DNA of 64,000 nucleotides from Anolis sagrei (taxonomy: Eukaryota; Chordata; Lepidosauria; Squamata; Anolidae). Shown in pieces: positions 43,496 through 54,413 of the stretch (position 1 is its first letter; the number at the start of each line of letters is the position of its first letter). The position numbers were made by a program, and so were the translations under genes. The notes under the pieces are model-generated. The model was not told the origin of the DNA and searched no databases. It saw only the letters and a program-made list of their open reading frames with translations. The stretch covers positions 144,184,366-144,248,365 of the forward strand of contig NC_090023.1 in assembly GCF_037176765.1 (NCBI RefSeq). Reading direction: 5' to 3'.

Positions 43496-44219
43496 CGGGG
43501 TTCCATGCAGAGTAATATGATCCCATGGAAACCATTTTTTTTAACCTGGATCATTGCCTCTTGTATTATTTGGGGTTTGGAGCAGAAGGATTTTTCCCAT
43601 GGGAATAGGAGGTTTAAAACTGGTGTAGTCTCCTTTAATGTAAGGGGCTTTGGGCAGGGCAAGGGATCTCTTGGTTTTTGGATATTGTTGTTTCTCCTGA
43701 TTAAAAACAAAAAAAGTAATACTGATCTTGTGATGAATGTAAGATGAATGTATTACCAGCTCTCAAGCTTCCACATGTGAGTATGAGTGTGATGGGGAGG
43801 CAGAACAAAAAACGAAACTGCTGAAATATAAGAGGGGGCAATTCTCTATGTTAAAAGGACGGTTACCCATGCTTTCCTCTCTCAATGTGATGAGGTTGTC
43901 AGATTCTCTGATTCAGCTCAACCACATGGGGGTCAAATGATAAATGCAAAGCCCAAATAAAACTTCCACGATGAAGAGCATCCTTATTTCTGCATGGGGC
44001 TAATAGGAGCTTTCCTGAGAATCTCGACGATAACCTTCAATTTAGCAAATGTTCTGCTAATCTCATGTAAATGATATGATATTCCTTCTTCCTCAGAAAT
44101 TGTGCCCAAATTGTCTGCCACTCTGATCTGAGGAGCAAGGCCATCATTTGCTCTATCCCCTAGTGCAGTGCTTCCTACACTGTGTGTTGTGCCATATTAG
44201 TGTGTAGGTCTATAGGTGT
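43496..44219. other. Intron sequence, nothing recognised
   Basis: No gene or nameable repeat was seen. Confidence 0.4.
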
Positions 44220-44935
44220 GTCATGGAAACTGATGTAATGATCATACATAGGACCTTAAGATTGTCTGGGGAGGTCCTGCTCTCGTTACCACCTTTGTCA
44301 CAAATACGTTTAACAGAGACGAGAGACAGGGCCCTCTTGGTGGTGGTCCCTTGGCTGTGGAATGACTTCTCTATAAATATTAGATCGGTCACCTCCCTTT
44401 TAACATTCCGGAAAAAAGTCAAGACGTGGCTTTTTGAACAAGCATTTGCAAATGCAGAGTAACTGACATAGGAAAATGGAACAATTAGACAATGAGTCCA
44501 GACAACATTTTTAACAAGAAGACACTATGAATTTATATTTTATTGATTTGTTTAGTTTTTATTTATTTATTTATTTATTTATTTATTTGATGCACTTATT
44601 AACCGCCATTCTCAGCCCTTACGGGCGACTCATGGCGGTGTACAGTACACATAAAAAGACAGTTACAAAGGCCAGTATCAACAACATATAACTATACGAC
44701 AAATACAAACTACATAAAAATCCGCTTCGTCTCTTAGTAGAATCATAGCCAGTCTCATCTTCCTTATACCATTCCAGTTCTCATTACCGTAATGTTGTTG
44801 CTTAGCATTTATTCTATGTTATGTTTTTAATTGTATTTATGACATTGTAAGCATTGAATTTTGCCCCGTTAACCGCCTTGAGTTGCCTATGAGCTGAGAA
44901 AGGCGGTTTACAAATACAGTAAATAAACAAATAAA
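44220..44935 (+). mobile_element. L2-type LINE 3' end, interrupted by another LINE 3' end
   Basis: The translation gives LRLSGEVLLSLPPLSQI, WNDFSINIRS and [18 protein letters not shown]. The 3' UTR resumes after the insert with AACCGCCTTGAGTTGCC and GGCGGTTTACAAATACAGTA. Confidence 0.85.
44551..44795 (-). mobile_element. Nested LINE 3' end inside the L2 3' UTR
   Basis: It starts with a (TTTA)n run, the complement of a LINE tail, then AACCGCCATTCTCAGCCC, TTACGGGCGACTCATGG and GGCGGTGTACAGTACAC. The outer L2 continues on both sides. Confidence 0.75.
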
Positions 44936-45884
44936 CACAAATTATATGTTTTTAAATATATAAATGAAAAGTTTTCATGAGATACATTGTGTCCCCATAT
45001 GTTTTGTTATTACAATTTATGTTTATGTCTGTATTTCTTATATGGGGTTGGTTTAATCTCTGGATTGCTAGTAAAACTGACTTTCTTGCTAGAGTCAGTG
45101 ACATAGCACATCATCAGGGGAATGCAAAATATGGTGTCTTCAATTATAATGGCACCCAGAGCTATACATTACAGTGGCATCCCCCCCATTCAAAATGCTT
45201 ACAGTGGCATCCCCACATCCAAAATGCTTCCACAAAGTATGTTAAAAGAGTTCATAGTAAGTATGTTCTGGTGATGGCTATCATGGGTTAACTCCATAAA
45301 CACCACGGTAATATTGGTGCATCATATCAGGCTTACAGTTATTACTTCATTAATGGAAAAGCTGTGCCAGCTCTGAATAAAAGTAAAAAACATAAAGACA
45401 ACATCCTATTCTTGTATTATGTGTTGGTCCCAATGCATCATGCTCAAGAAGATATCACTTCATGATCCCTTTAGTTCATTAAAGAAGAAGTGGCCATCTG
45501 CCAACAGCATGTTAAAAATACTCTATTATTTCCAAAAGTACAATGTCTCTTAAAACACGCTGTTGCCACATTTTGTCCCTTACACCTACCACTGTAGTTT
45601 TCTCTCCAAAGGCTAGCATCTCTTGCACGTTCCAGATTGAGTGGTGAGTCATTCGATTCTGTTATTTTCCTGACTTTTATTATAATAACAACAGGCATCT
45701 ACAAGCATGACTGACTGCTCTGTGTGATATGAACATCCAAAATGGAATCAAACAGAGACAGGTATGTATAAATACCAAAGACTTTATGATAGCGCAATTT
45801 AATTTCAAGTTTGGGTGCCTTTTAAGAACATTTTTTTTTTAAAAAAACTTGCAATTATTAATAGTTTATGTTTCTCAATAAAAG
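44936..45884. other. Intron sequence, nothing recognised
   Basis: A short direct repeat around TTACAGTGGCATCCCC occurs near 45170 and 45200. No gene was seen. Confidence 0.4.
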
Positions 45885-46112
45885 AGCCAGCAAGGTGCAG
45901 TAATTTGAGTACTGACTTATAGCCCTGGAGTCCAGAGTTCAAATTTTCCAGGGAAACACATTGAGAGATTTTAGGAAAGTGACAGACTCTCCGCTTCAGA
46001 AAAATATAAAGGCAAACCCACTCTAGATAAAGTTTGCCAAGACAATTCTGTGATTAGTTTGTCTAGGATGGCCATAAGTTGGAAATGATTTGAAGGCACA
46101 AAACAACAATGG
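45885..46112 (+). mobile_element. tRNA-derived squamate SINE, second family
   Basis: The start GCCAGCAAGGTGCAGTAATT is tRNA-like, and the end is TGGAAATGATTTGAAGGCAC then AAAACAACAA. The same body occurs at 63364-63595 and inverted at 47845-47991. Confidence 0.75.
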
Positions 46113-46129
46113 TTCTGGCCCAGCTTTTA

Positions 46130-46612
46130 TGTCCGAACGTATCTCTCTCTATGAACCACCATGGAGTTTAATATAATCTGGGGAGGCCCTGCTCTTGGTC
46201 CCGCCTCCCTCGCAGGCGTGACTAGAAAAGATGAGAGACAGGCCCTTCTCAGTGGTGGCCCCTCGACTGTGGAACTCCCTCCCCAGGGATATTAGATCAA
46301 CCCCCTCCCTCCTGACCTCCCAAAAAAGAGTGTAAACGTGGATTTGTGACCAAGCCTTTAGAGAACTTTTGGATCAATGTGCAATGATCATTGGAACGGC
46401 CCTGATTATGCTCATGGATTACGTGTAACTCTGAATGTATTGTTTTAAAATGTTTTTATTGTTTTAAAATTTTATTTTAATATTTATTTAAGTGTACATT
46501 GTGTTTTAAGGCATTGAATTGTGGCCTGTATGTAAAGCTGCCTTGAGTCCCCTTCGGGGTGAGAAAGGCTGGATAGAAATGTCATAAATAAATAAATAAA
46601 TAAATAAACAAC
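46130..46612 (+). mobile_element. L2 LINE 3' end
   Basis: SGEALLLVPPPSQA-like coding, then GACAGGCCCTTCTCAGTGGT and GTGGAACTCCCTCCCCAGGG, a 3' UTR and CCTTGAGTCCCCTTCGGGGT with an (AAAT)n tail. It is close to the full-length copy's 3' end. Confidence 0.85.
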
Positions 46613-47844
46613 TTCTCAAAGAAGAGGACGAAATATAAGTAATATCTTACGTAAAACACAAACATCGTGTTGTGGCGAAAGGTGTGAAAGGTTATTTCAG
46701 CTACAAAATTTGGCCTATCTACATAAAAGCTCAATCTGTTACATGAGCATTATTAAGAATTATCTAAATGATATAAATAAAATGTTTGAATTCTCATGAA
46801 ACCCCAATATAAACGTCACATGCAATGATTTTATTAATCCTGTAGAATTAATCCTGTAGAAGTAGGAAAAAGAATGATGCACCTGTAACTATCTGAACTT
46901 TGGTCTTAGACATAGGCATGCAATGAATCCCACAGAGTTGAGTGGGACTATAATGGAGATTGTAGCCAAAAAGTGATTTCAAGGGAAGCAAATAAAGTGA
47001 CAGAGAAAAGGAAAGATAACACAGGGGGCAGCAAGGTGCTGAGATAAGTTAGTAATTAAGATGTTAAAGCGACTTTGAGAGTTTTGTATGAAAACACTCT
47101 GTGTTTGGCATCTAGCAAACATGGTAATAAATAAAGCACTAGACCATGGCAACTAACTTGTTTGTAACCATACCGAATACTTTTTAAGAAAGAAAGGAAA
47201 AGGCACAAGGGAGAAATGCAAATCCTTTCCTCTGCTTCATTATTGACTGTAGTGCGTTTAGTCATACATTAAACTCACCCACCCCCACAATTATTTGCCA
47301 AGGCCCCTTCGGAGCCTACGTTCTGTTGGCATACAAAGCAGCCACACCGGCAACCTTCCAGTCTTTATCAAACCACAGACCTCACTCCATTTAATGCATT
47401 ACATTTCCTCACAACTGGGGTTAACCCAAAAGAGGGTAAAGAACAACTGCCAGCTTCCAGAAAAAGATTGCTTTTAAAAGGACTCCAGAATGTGGAGTAC
47501 AATCTCCACCAGAGGAGAGAGAAAGCGAGAGTGCAGTCTGGCTGTACAAGTGATAAATAACTGCAGTAACAACAGCAATACTCCTACGCAGCAGACATAC
47601 CATAATATGCTGTTGAGAGCCAATAGTAAAACTGAAACCATTACATATATGCCTAGCCTGGCTTTCACAAAAGAAGTCTGAAGTCACCAGTGGTGTTGGA
47701 AAGCAAAGCTCCCTCCAGGAGTGTGTTTTTCCCTGTGCCAGTCATACAGGCTCCTCTCGCTCTACACCTGGCAAGGAGGTTTTTCTAATTTAGACCAAAT
47801 AAGGAATATCAGAACACAAAGAAGTAAGAAGAGTTCCTACTGCT
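46613..47844. other. Intron sequence, nothing recognised
   Basis: No gene or nameable repeat was seen. Confidence 0.4.
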
Positions 47845-47991
47845 GTTATTGCCATTATATGGCAAGCCTATCACAGAGTTTTCTAGAGCTGAGAGTGCGC
47901 GACTTGCCCAGTGGGTTTCCATAGCTGAGCAAGAAATTGAACCCTGGTCTCTAAAGTTATAGTAAAACTCAAACCACTACATCACACTGGC
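47845..47991 (-). mobile_element. Squamate SINE, second family, inverted partial copy
   Basis: GTGGGTTTCCATAGCTGAGC and AAACCACTACATCACACTGG near the right end are the complement of the tRNA-like head. Confidence 0.65.
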
Positions 47992-48339
47992 ATCAGTCCC
48001 TTGTATCAGATCCACTTCTTTCTAGTCTGTCTCAATTGATAATGTCAACAACCCCTTCAGAAAGATTTTAAAATAGTTTTGAATTTATTCTTTGAAATGC
48101 CTCACCATCTCTGAGCCAAATTCTAATATGGAATTTGGAAAATATGGCAAACCTCAAACATTTAATAAAACAGAATAAATTATATGCTTTTTAAAACCAT
48201 TGCACACTGCCACTAAAAATAAAAATACAGCATCTGAAAAGGAAGTGACCTAACTGTACCCCCAAAGAAGGTAATTCCATCACAATGGGTTCATATATAC
48301 TAAAAGTCTTTGTCTTACATATTCTTTCACCTAACCTAA

Positions 48340-48568
48340 TTGAGCAGGGTCTCTGCTTTTCTGATTACGTGATTAATTGTGAAGATATTATCTTAAATGT
48401 TTTTAATTGTTTTAATGTATTTTATAATTCTATTTAAATGTTTATTTTAATTGTACATTGTTCTATGGCATCGAATAGTTGCCTATGTGTAAGCTACCTT
48501 GAGTCCCCTCCAGGGTGGAGAAAGCTGGGGTAGAAATGCCACAAATAAATAAATAAATAAATAATTTC
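48340..48568 (+). mobile_element. L2 LINE 3' end
   Basis: GCTACCTTGAGTCCCCTCCA, GGTAGAAATGCCACAAATAA and an (AAAT)n tail. It ends about 15 bases before the hAT element begins. Confidence 0.75.
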
Positions 48569-48951
48569 ATGTGGTTGTAAATCAGTGGTTCCCTACCATT
48601 TTTTGATCAGGGACCAGTGACCAGGGACCACTTTGACCAGGGACCATTCTCCAATGTTAGTACCAAAAGGGGTTGTGAATCGGTTTTTAGTCAACTTTAG
48701 ATTTGGTTTGGTTATTTGGGGTGCTGATTCAGAAAATTGCATTGCATAGACCACATCAGCTCTATTTCCTGATACAGAACATATGGCGTCCAGTAGTCAC
48801 CATCTGCTTGCCCATAAAAAACCATATTTAATAATTTAGAACTGATGTGGTCTATCCAATGCAATTTTTTGAATCAGCACCCCAAATAACCCCAGGAACA
48901 GGCCTAAAAATGAAGACAGCAAGGTGCAGGTGCTTCCAGGCACCACATGGA

Positions 48952-50529
48952 GGATATCCGGTTCCGGCTATGGCGGTCAGCAGCAAAACGCTGAGCTGCG
49001 CCGTTTGAACAATTCAATCGGGAGGAATCTGGCCGACCTCCCCCTCCCCCGACCATCTCAGAGCTGGGAAAGAGAGACCTGAACCCCACGGGTCGTGCTG
49101 AGGCCCGAGTGTTCTGAGGGGGAGCCGAGGAGACAAGGAACAAAGACAAGCAACCAGGAGGCGAAGGTGATAAGGGAGCGCCGCCATTCCAACGCGGCCG
49201 GCTTCCTCCTTCCCTTAACTAGCCTCAAACCTCACCGGTGAGTGCCGAGCCCACTTGGGTGCTGTGGGGGTCGAGCCGCTGCCGTGCTGCCGCTGGGATC
49301 GTCTGGAGGAGGTGCGGCGGCGTCCACTGCGGCCCAGCTGCTGGGGCAGCTACAGCCAGAGCCCGAGCGGGGGGAGGGGAAGCAGAGCGCCGAGGCCGTC
49401 CCATCCACGGCCGGGTGAGAGCGTTCCCCTCGGCAGCCAGAGCCGCTGCCCGTGCGGCCGCCGGAGCTGCTGGAGCCGCCTGGGAGGAGGAGCTGCCGCT
49501 TCCGCCGCCTCCATAAAACCGCGCCGCCGTCATTTGCGGCCTCGCTGCTGAGGCAGCTGTTGGAGTCAGAGGGGAGCTTGGAGAGGAGTGGCAGAGCCCC
49601 CAATTGCGTTTTCCAGCTCGCATCCCGCATACCTTTGAGTGGCCGGAGCCGCCGAACGGCTGGACTTACCATCTGAATTGCCATCTTGGATTCCGGCGGG
49701 GCCCCGGCGTTTCCTTCTGCGACCGGGCTAAGTCTGCCACGCGTCCCTCCATTTTGGTGCCTCCTCCGCGCTTCCTCCTCCGCACTCCATCTCTAGCGGA
49801 GGTGGAGGCCCGCACTCCCTCCTCCGCGCTCCCAATTCATCTTGCTGGGTCTGTGCTGTGTGGTGTCAATATCTTAACATCAAACTGACACCAATTTGAC
49901 AACACCATAGCCGCGGACGCACAGGACCTAACAGCCACCGGAAGATATGTCCGCCTCATGACTCAGTGTTTTTGCGGCTTTACCATCAGTGCCCTAGACT
50001 TAAGATCTAGCTAATTGTTCCACACTGCCCCCTCTGGCTGAGCCAAGTGGTGCAAGTTATATCATCTCGCAAAACTTGGAATATTGTGCTGACAGCCAGT
50101 GGAAACACAGTTATTGTCTTCATTGTACCATCTCAGTCGCTAACATCTCCATCATTTCTTTTGGACAGCCAAGAAGATCCGGGGACCTGACCATTGGCTG
50201 CCGGCTTGCTCTCCACGGGGCCAAGAAGCTGGGCTCCCACGATTTGAACTGACTGCCCTGACTGAATGATCTGGACCTACTCTTAGAGACATTAACTTTG
50301 AACTACAGAACTGGCTCCTGCACTAAGGCACTTTAGCCCGAGCACTTTACAGTCCTTCTTTAATTTTTTAATCTGCCAGAGTCCGCGCCATCAACTTGAT
50401 TGGTCTAAAGTATCATATCTATGATCCAATTATTACTGTAACTATAGCACTTTGTAACAAATGCACTGTCCTGCACTGTCACTTTAGAACTAATCACACA
50501 TACTGTTAACTAGCTGCACTTTACGCCTT
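48952..50529 (+). promoter_or_regulatory. CpG-rich 5' leader of the full-length L2
   Basis: It starts with TATCCGGTTCCGGCTATGGC, with ETS-like CCGGAA/TTCCGG cores and a YY1-like ATGGCGG. The GC- and CpG-rich part ends near 49900 and the rest is moderate in composition. Short overlapping ORFs occur on both strands but none has a domain, and no ORF1 is evident. A promoter function is inferred from composition and position. Confidence 0.6.
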
Positions 50530-53500
50530 ATGTCACCACCTATGCCGATTGTGCTGCTTTTGACAATTTATCAACTACCTATACAAGTGCACTTTACGAT
50601 CTTTGGCATAGGGAAAGGAACAGGATGTATTAAGGGGTGGGAAGGCCAGGACTTAGCTTTGTGCAATCATAATAACAATATCTGTTATCAAATGCTGACA
50701 GTCGGATTAACAACAGAGGAAAATGGAGGGAACTTCCCCGGGGGCGGTGGTTCCGTGGGTGGGGGGGCTGCCATAGAGGTGGTGACATGTAGAGGGAGAT
50801 ACGGGAAAGGGAGAACAAAAGATCTATTTTGGCCCAAAATTTATAACAATAAATTGGCGAACCTAAGCAGTCCCAGACATAAACAAATTCGGCCCAAAAT
50901 TCATAATAGAATATTGGCAACTCCAAAGATCATTCAATTTACATCTCAACAACTCATTCGGCCCGAAAGTAACAATGACTCATTGACAACTCCAAAATAT
51001 TCTCCTGACAAGATACAATTGAGGTGCCAGGTTGGTGGCCCCTCCAGGCTAAAGGTGGTGCTGTTCAATGCCAGGTCGGTAAATGGGAAAACCTCCATTA
51101 TTCAAGATCTAATCCTGGAGGAACAAGCTGACCTGGCTTGTATAACGGAGACCTGGTTGGACGAGGGGGGAGGGGTAAATCTCTCCCAACTCTGTCCGCC
51201 GGGTTACTCCGTTCAGCACCAACCGAGGCTTGGAGGGCGGGGAGGCGGAGTCGCAGTGGTCTATAAGGTTTGTATTCCCCTGATCAGGTGCCCCATCCCA
51301 CAATCATCTTCTTTTGAGTGTGCCGGCTTTAGGATAGGTGACCGGGACAGGATAGGGATTCTGTTGGTGTACCGACCACCCCGCTGCACAACAGTCTCCT
51401 TACCTGAGCTAGCGGGAGTGGTCTCGGACTTGGCATTGAGCTTCCAACGGCTTATAGTCCTGGGGGACTTCAATGTCCAGGCCGAGACCTCTCTTACGGG
51501 TGCAGCTCAGGACTTCATGGCCACCATGGCAACCATGGGCCTGTCCCAATTAGTATCTGGTCCCACCCATAGTGCCGGGCACACACTGGATTTGGTCTTC
51601 TCTCAAGGATGGGGTGAAAGTGACGGTGTGGAGGAGCTGACCATCGCTCCATTGCCATGGACCGATCACCACCTGATCAGGTTTAGACTTGCTGCGCCTC
51701 CTAACCTCCGCAGGGGTGGTGGACCTATTAGCATGGTCCGCCCCAGGAGGCTTATGGAGTCAAAAGGCCTCCTGACGGCTCTTGGGGAATTTTCCACCTT
51801 CTTGGCTGGCGACTCTGTCGATGTCTTGGTCTCTCGCTGGGATAGGGAAATGACCAGGGCAATCGACACAATCGCTCCGGAACGCCCCCTCTCGAGTAAC
51901 CGAGCTAAACCAGATCCTTGGTTTACCGAAGAGCTGGTAGCGATGAAGCGAAAGAAGAGGAGGCTAGAGTGCGTGTGGCGCCGGAACCCCACCAACCCTG
52001 CCCAAACACACCTGAATGCCTTCCTAAGGTCCTATGGTGTGGCAATAGCGGCGGCACAGAAAACATTTCTTGCCGCCAACATTGCATCTGCGAAGAACCG
52101 TCCAGCTGAGCTGTTCCGAGTTGTCAGGGGTCTGTTAAATCCGCCGAAAAGCGAGGCCCCTGATGACTCAGTAGCTCGCTGTGAAGCATTTGCTCGATTC
52201 TTCGCGGATAAAATTGGGCGGATTCGGTTGGGCTTTGACGCCACATTAACGGCAGTCTCTGGGGATGTGGCGAGAGCATCTGCTTGTCCAGTTTTGTTGG
52301 ATTCATTTCAATTGGTTCAGCTTGAGGATGTGGACAGGATCCTTGGAGAGGTACGACCCACCACATGCATCCTAGACCCCTGCCCTTCCTGGCTGATCAA
52401 GGAAGCCAGAGGGGGTTTGGCAGGGTGGGTGAAGGTGATGGTTAATACCTCCTTACAGAAAGGAGAGTTTCCAGCGAGCTTAAAACAAGCTATTATAAAA
52501 CCGCTGTTGAAGAAACCATCACTGGATCCCACCCAATTCGACAACTATCGGCCAGTTTCCAATCTCCCCTATTTGGGCAAAGTCATGGAACGTGTGGTGG
52601 CAACACAACTCCAGGGGTTTCTGGTAGACACTGATTATCTAGATCCGGCACAGTCTGGCTTTAGGCCGGGACATGGTACTGAGACAGCCTTGGTCGCCTT
52701 GGTAGATGATCTGCGCAGGGAACTAGACAGGGGGAGTGTGTCCCTGTTAGTTCTGCTGGACCTCTCAGCGGCCTTCGATACCGTCGATCACGGTATCCTT
52801 CTGGGACGCCTCATGGATATCGGGCTCGGGGGCACCGCTCTGCGGTGGCTCCGATCCTTCCTTGAGGGTCGGTCTCAGAAGGTGTCATTGGGTGACACCT
52901 GTTCGGCCCCACAACCGTTGTTGTGTGGAGTCCCACAGGGTTCAATTCTGTCCCCGATGTTATTTAACATCTACATGAAGCCGCTGGGGGAGATCATTCG
53001 GAGTTTCAGAATGAGATGTTATCTCTATGCAGATGATATCCAAATCTGTCACTCCTTCCCACCTGTCACCAAGGAGGCGGGCCAGACCTTGAATCGGTGC
53101 TTGGCTGCTGTGTCGGACTGGATGAGAGCTAACAAATTGAAGTTGAATCCAGACAAGACAGAGGTCCTACTGGTCAATCGTAAGGCCGAACAGGGTATAG
53201 GGTTACAGCCTGTGTTAGACGGGGTTACACTCCCCCTGAAGACGCAGGTTCGCAGCTTGGGAGTGATCCTGGACTCATCGCTGAGCCTGGAACCCCAGGT
53301 CTCAGCGGTGGCCGGGAGAGCTTTCGCACAACTAAAACTTGTGCGCCAGCTGCGGCCGTACCTTGGGAAGTCGGATCTGGCCACGGTGGTCCACGCTCTT
53401 GTCACATCCCGGCTGGATTACTGCAACGCACTCTACGTGGGGTTGCCCTTGAAGACTGCTCGGAAACTTCAACTAGTCCAAAGGGAGGCAGCCAGATTGC

Positions 53501-53883
53501 TCACCGGAGCAGCATACAGGGAGCATACCACCCCCCTGTTATGCCAGCTCCACTGGCTGCCGATCCAATTCCGAGCACAATTCAAGGTGCTGGTTTTGAC
53601 CTATAAAATCCTATACGGTTCCGGCCCAGTGTACTTGTCCGAACGGATCTCCCTCTACACCCCACCTCGGAGTTTAAGATCCTCTGGGGAGGCCCTGCTC
53701 TCAACCCCGCCTTTATCACAAGTGATACTGGCGGGGACGAGGAGCAGGGCCTTCTCAGTGGTGGCCCCCCGCCTGTGGAACTCACTCCCCGGGGAGATTA
53801 GAACAGCGCCCTCCCTTCTCTCATTCAGGAAACAGCTGAAAACTTGGATGTGGGACCAGGCTTTCGGAAACTCTGGCAGCTAA
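50530..53883 (+). CDS. L2 ORF2: endonuclease / reverse transcriptase, uninterrupted
   Basis: The frame has 1117 codons without a stop. Residues 1-173 are an N-terminal extension with no recognised domain, containing two spaced repeats of a (K/R)P-x-NN/H-N type segment (about 125-165). The APE-like endonuclease runs from about residue 174 to 385: FNARS near 180, ETW 207-209, GDFN 312-315, TDHH 378-381. The reverse transcriptase spans about 640-880: NYRPVSNLPYLGK from 672, AAFDTVDH with Asp750, GVPQGS 800-805 and YADD 833-836 all agree with active L2 enzymes. The usual L2 C-terminal region (SRLDYCNALYVGLP, RLWNSLPGEIR) follows to the stop. The first Met was taken as start; a later one is possible. 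It acts in cis on its own RNA to nick target DNA and prime cDNA synthesis. Confidence 0.93.
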   Translation: MSPPMPIVLLLTIYQLPIQVHFTIFGIGKGTGCIKGWEGQDLALCNHNNNICYQMLTVGLTTEENGGNFPGGGGSVGGGAAIEVVTCRGRYGKGRTKDLFWPKIYNNKLANLSSPRHKQIRPKIHNRILATPKIIQFTSQQLIRPESNNDSLTTPKYSPDKIQLRCQVGGPSRLKVVLFNARSVNGKTSIIQDLILEEQADLACITETWLDEGGGVNLSQLCPPGYSVQHQPRLGGRGGGVAVVYKVCIPLIRCPIPQSSSFECAGFRIGDRDRIGILLVYRPPRCTTVSLPELAGVVSDLALSFQRLIVLGDFNVQAETSLTGAAQDFMATMATMGLSQLVSGPTHSAGHTLDLVFSQGWGESDGVEELTIAPLPWTDHHLIRFRLAAPPNLRRGGGPISMVRPRRLMESKGLLTALGEFSTFLAGDSVDVLVSRWDREMTRAIDTIAPERPLSSNRAKPDPWFTEELVAMKRKKRRLECVWRRNPTNPAQTHLNAFLRSYGVAIAAAQKTFLAANIASAKNRPAELFRVVRGLLNPPKSEAPDDSVARCEAFARFFADKIGRIRLGFDATLTAVSGDVARASACPVLLDSFQLVQLEDVDRILGEVRPTTCILDPCPSWLIKEARGGLAGWVKVMVNTSLQKGEFPASLKQAIIKPLLKKPSLDPTQFDNYRPVSNLPYLGKVMERVVATQLQGFLVDTDYLDPAQSGFRPGHGTETALVALVDDLRRELDRGSVSLLVLLDLSAAFDTVDHGILLGRLMDIGLGGTALRWLRSFLEGRSQKVSLGDTCSAPQPLLCGVPQGSILSPMLFNIYMKPLGEIIRSFRMRCYLYADDIQICHSFPPVTKEAGQTLNRCLAAVSDWMRANKLKLNPDKTEVLLVNRKAEQGIGLQPVLDGVTLPLKTQVRSLGVILDSSLSLEPQVSAVAGRAFAQLKLVRQLRPYLGKSDLATVVHALVTSRLDYCNALYVGLPLKTARKLQLVQREAARLLTGAAYREHTTPLLCQLHWLPIQFRAQFKVLVLTYKILYGSGPVYLSERISLYTPPRSLRSSGEALLSTPPLSQVILAGTRSRAFSVVAPRLWNSLPGEIRTAPSLLSFRKQLKTWMWDQAFGNSGS

Positions 53884-54413
53884 AAAGAAGGACCATAATG
53901 AAGGGCAAATATTGTAGGAACCTATTTTAACCTATTGGACCTATGGAACGCGAAACTCTGACCATGAGATTGCTTATTGTTGTGCTATGGTGCTATATAT
54001 TGATGTTTTTAATCTGTTAATTATTTAATTACTGTTTTTTATATTTGTATGTATTTGTATAAGGGCATCGAATTGTGCCTTCTTTGTAAGCCGCCCTGAG
54101 TCCCCCCTCGGGGGTGAGAAGGGCGGGGTATAAGTAGCAGAAATAAAATAAAATAAAATAAATGGAACAGCTCCACTCAGGGGAAGGGAGCGGGAGGAGA
54201 AGCAGCACTAAGGAGGCTTGTTTGCATGCCTTTCGTGGGTAGTCAGCCTCTCCCCTCCTGACATTTCCATTGCCTCGGCACTATAAGCGGGTTTCGCGAG
54301 ACCAGTCGCACTCGTTGCAACGGTGTAGTAATGGTGAGGCCGCAGACCGTATTTTAGTTCTTGGTGACCACTGGTGGTCCACGGACCACAGGTTGCGAAC
54401 CACTGTTGTAAAT

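Larger units (their letters stand above)
48952..54161 (+). mobile_element. Full-length L2-clade LINE, apparently intact ORF2
   Basis: The element of about 5.2 kb lies between two copies of ATGGA (48947-48951, 54162-54166), a probable 5-bp target duplication. It has a CpG-rich leader of 1.6 kb, one 1117-codon ORF, a 3' UTR of 280 bases with CCGCCCTGAGTCCCCCCTCG, GGTGAGAAGGGCGGGGTATA and an (AAATA)n tail. The 5' boundary rests on the TSD and the abrupt start of GC-rich sequence. Confidence 0.88.
48583..54405. mobile_element. hAT element carrying a full-length L2 insertion, perfect 8-bp TSD
   Basis: The left end is CAGTGGTTCCCTACC and the right end GGTTGCGAACCACTG. TTGTAAAT flanks both (48575-48582, 54406-54413). 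Only about 610 bases belong to the hAT itself (48583-48951 and 54162-54405). They contain an inverted repeat (48719-48762 with 48840-48884) but no transposase. The rest is the L2. Confidence 0.93.

Noticed and set aside
49225-49888. Overlapping open frames of 74-150 codons in the L2 leader, as a possible ORF1
   Set aside because: They are Ala/Arg/Ser/Pro-rich on both strands, as expected from CpG-rich DNA, with no esterase, coiled-coil or zinc-knuckle pattern.
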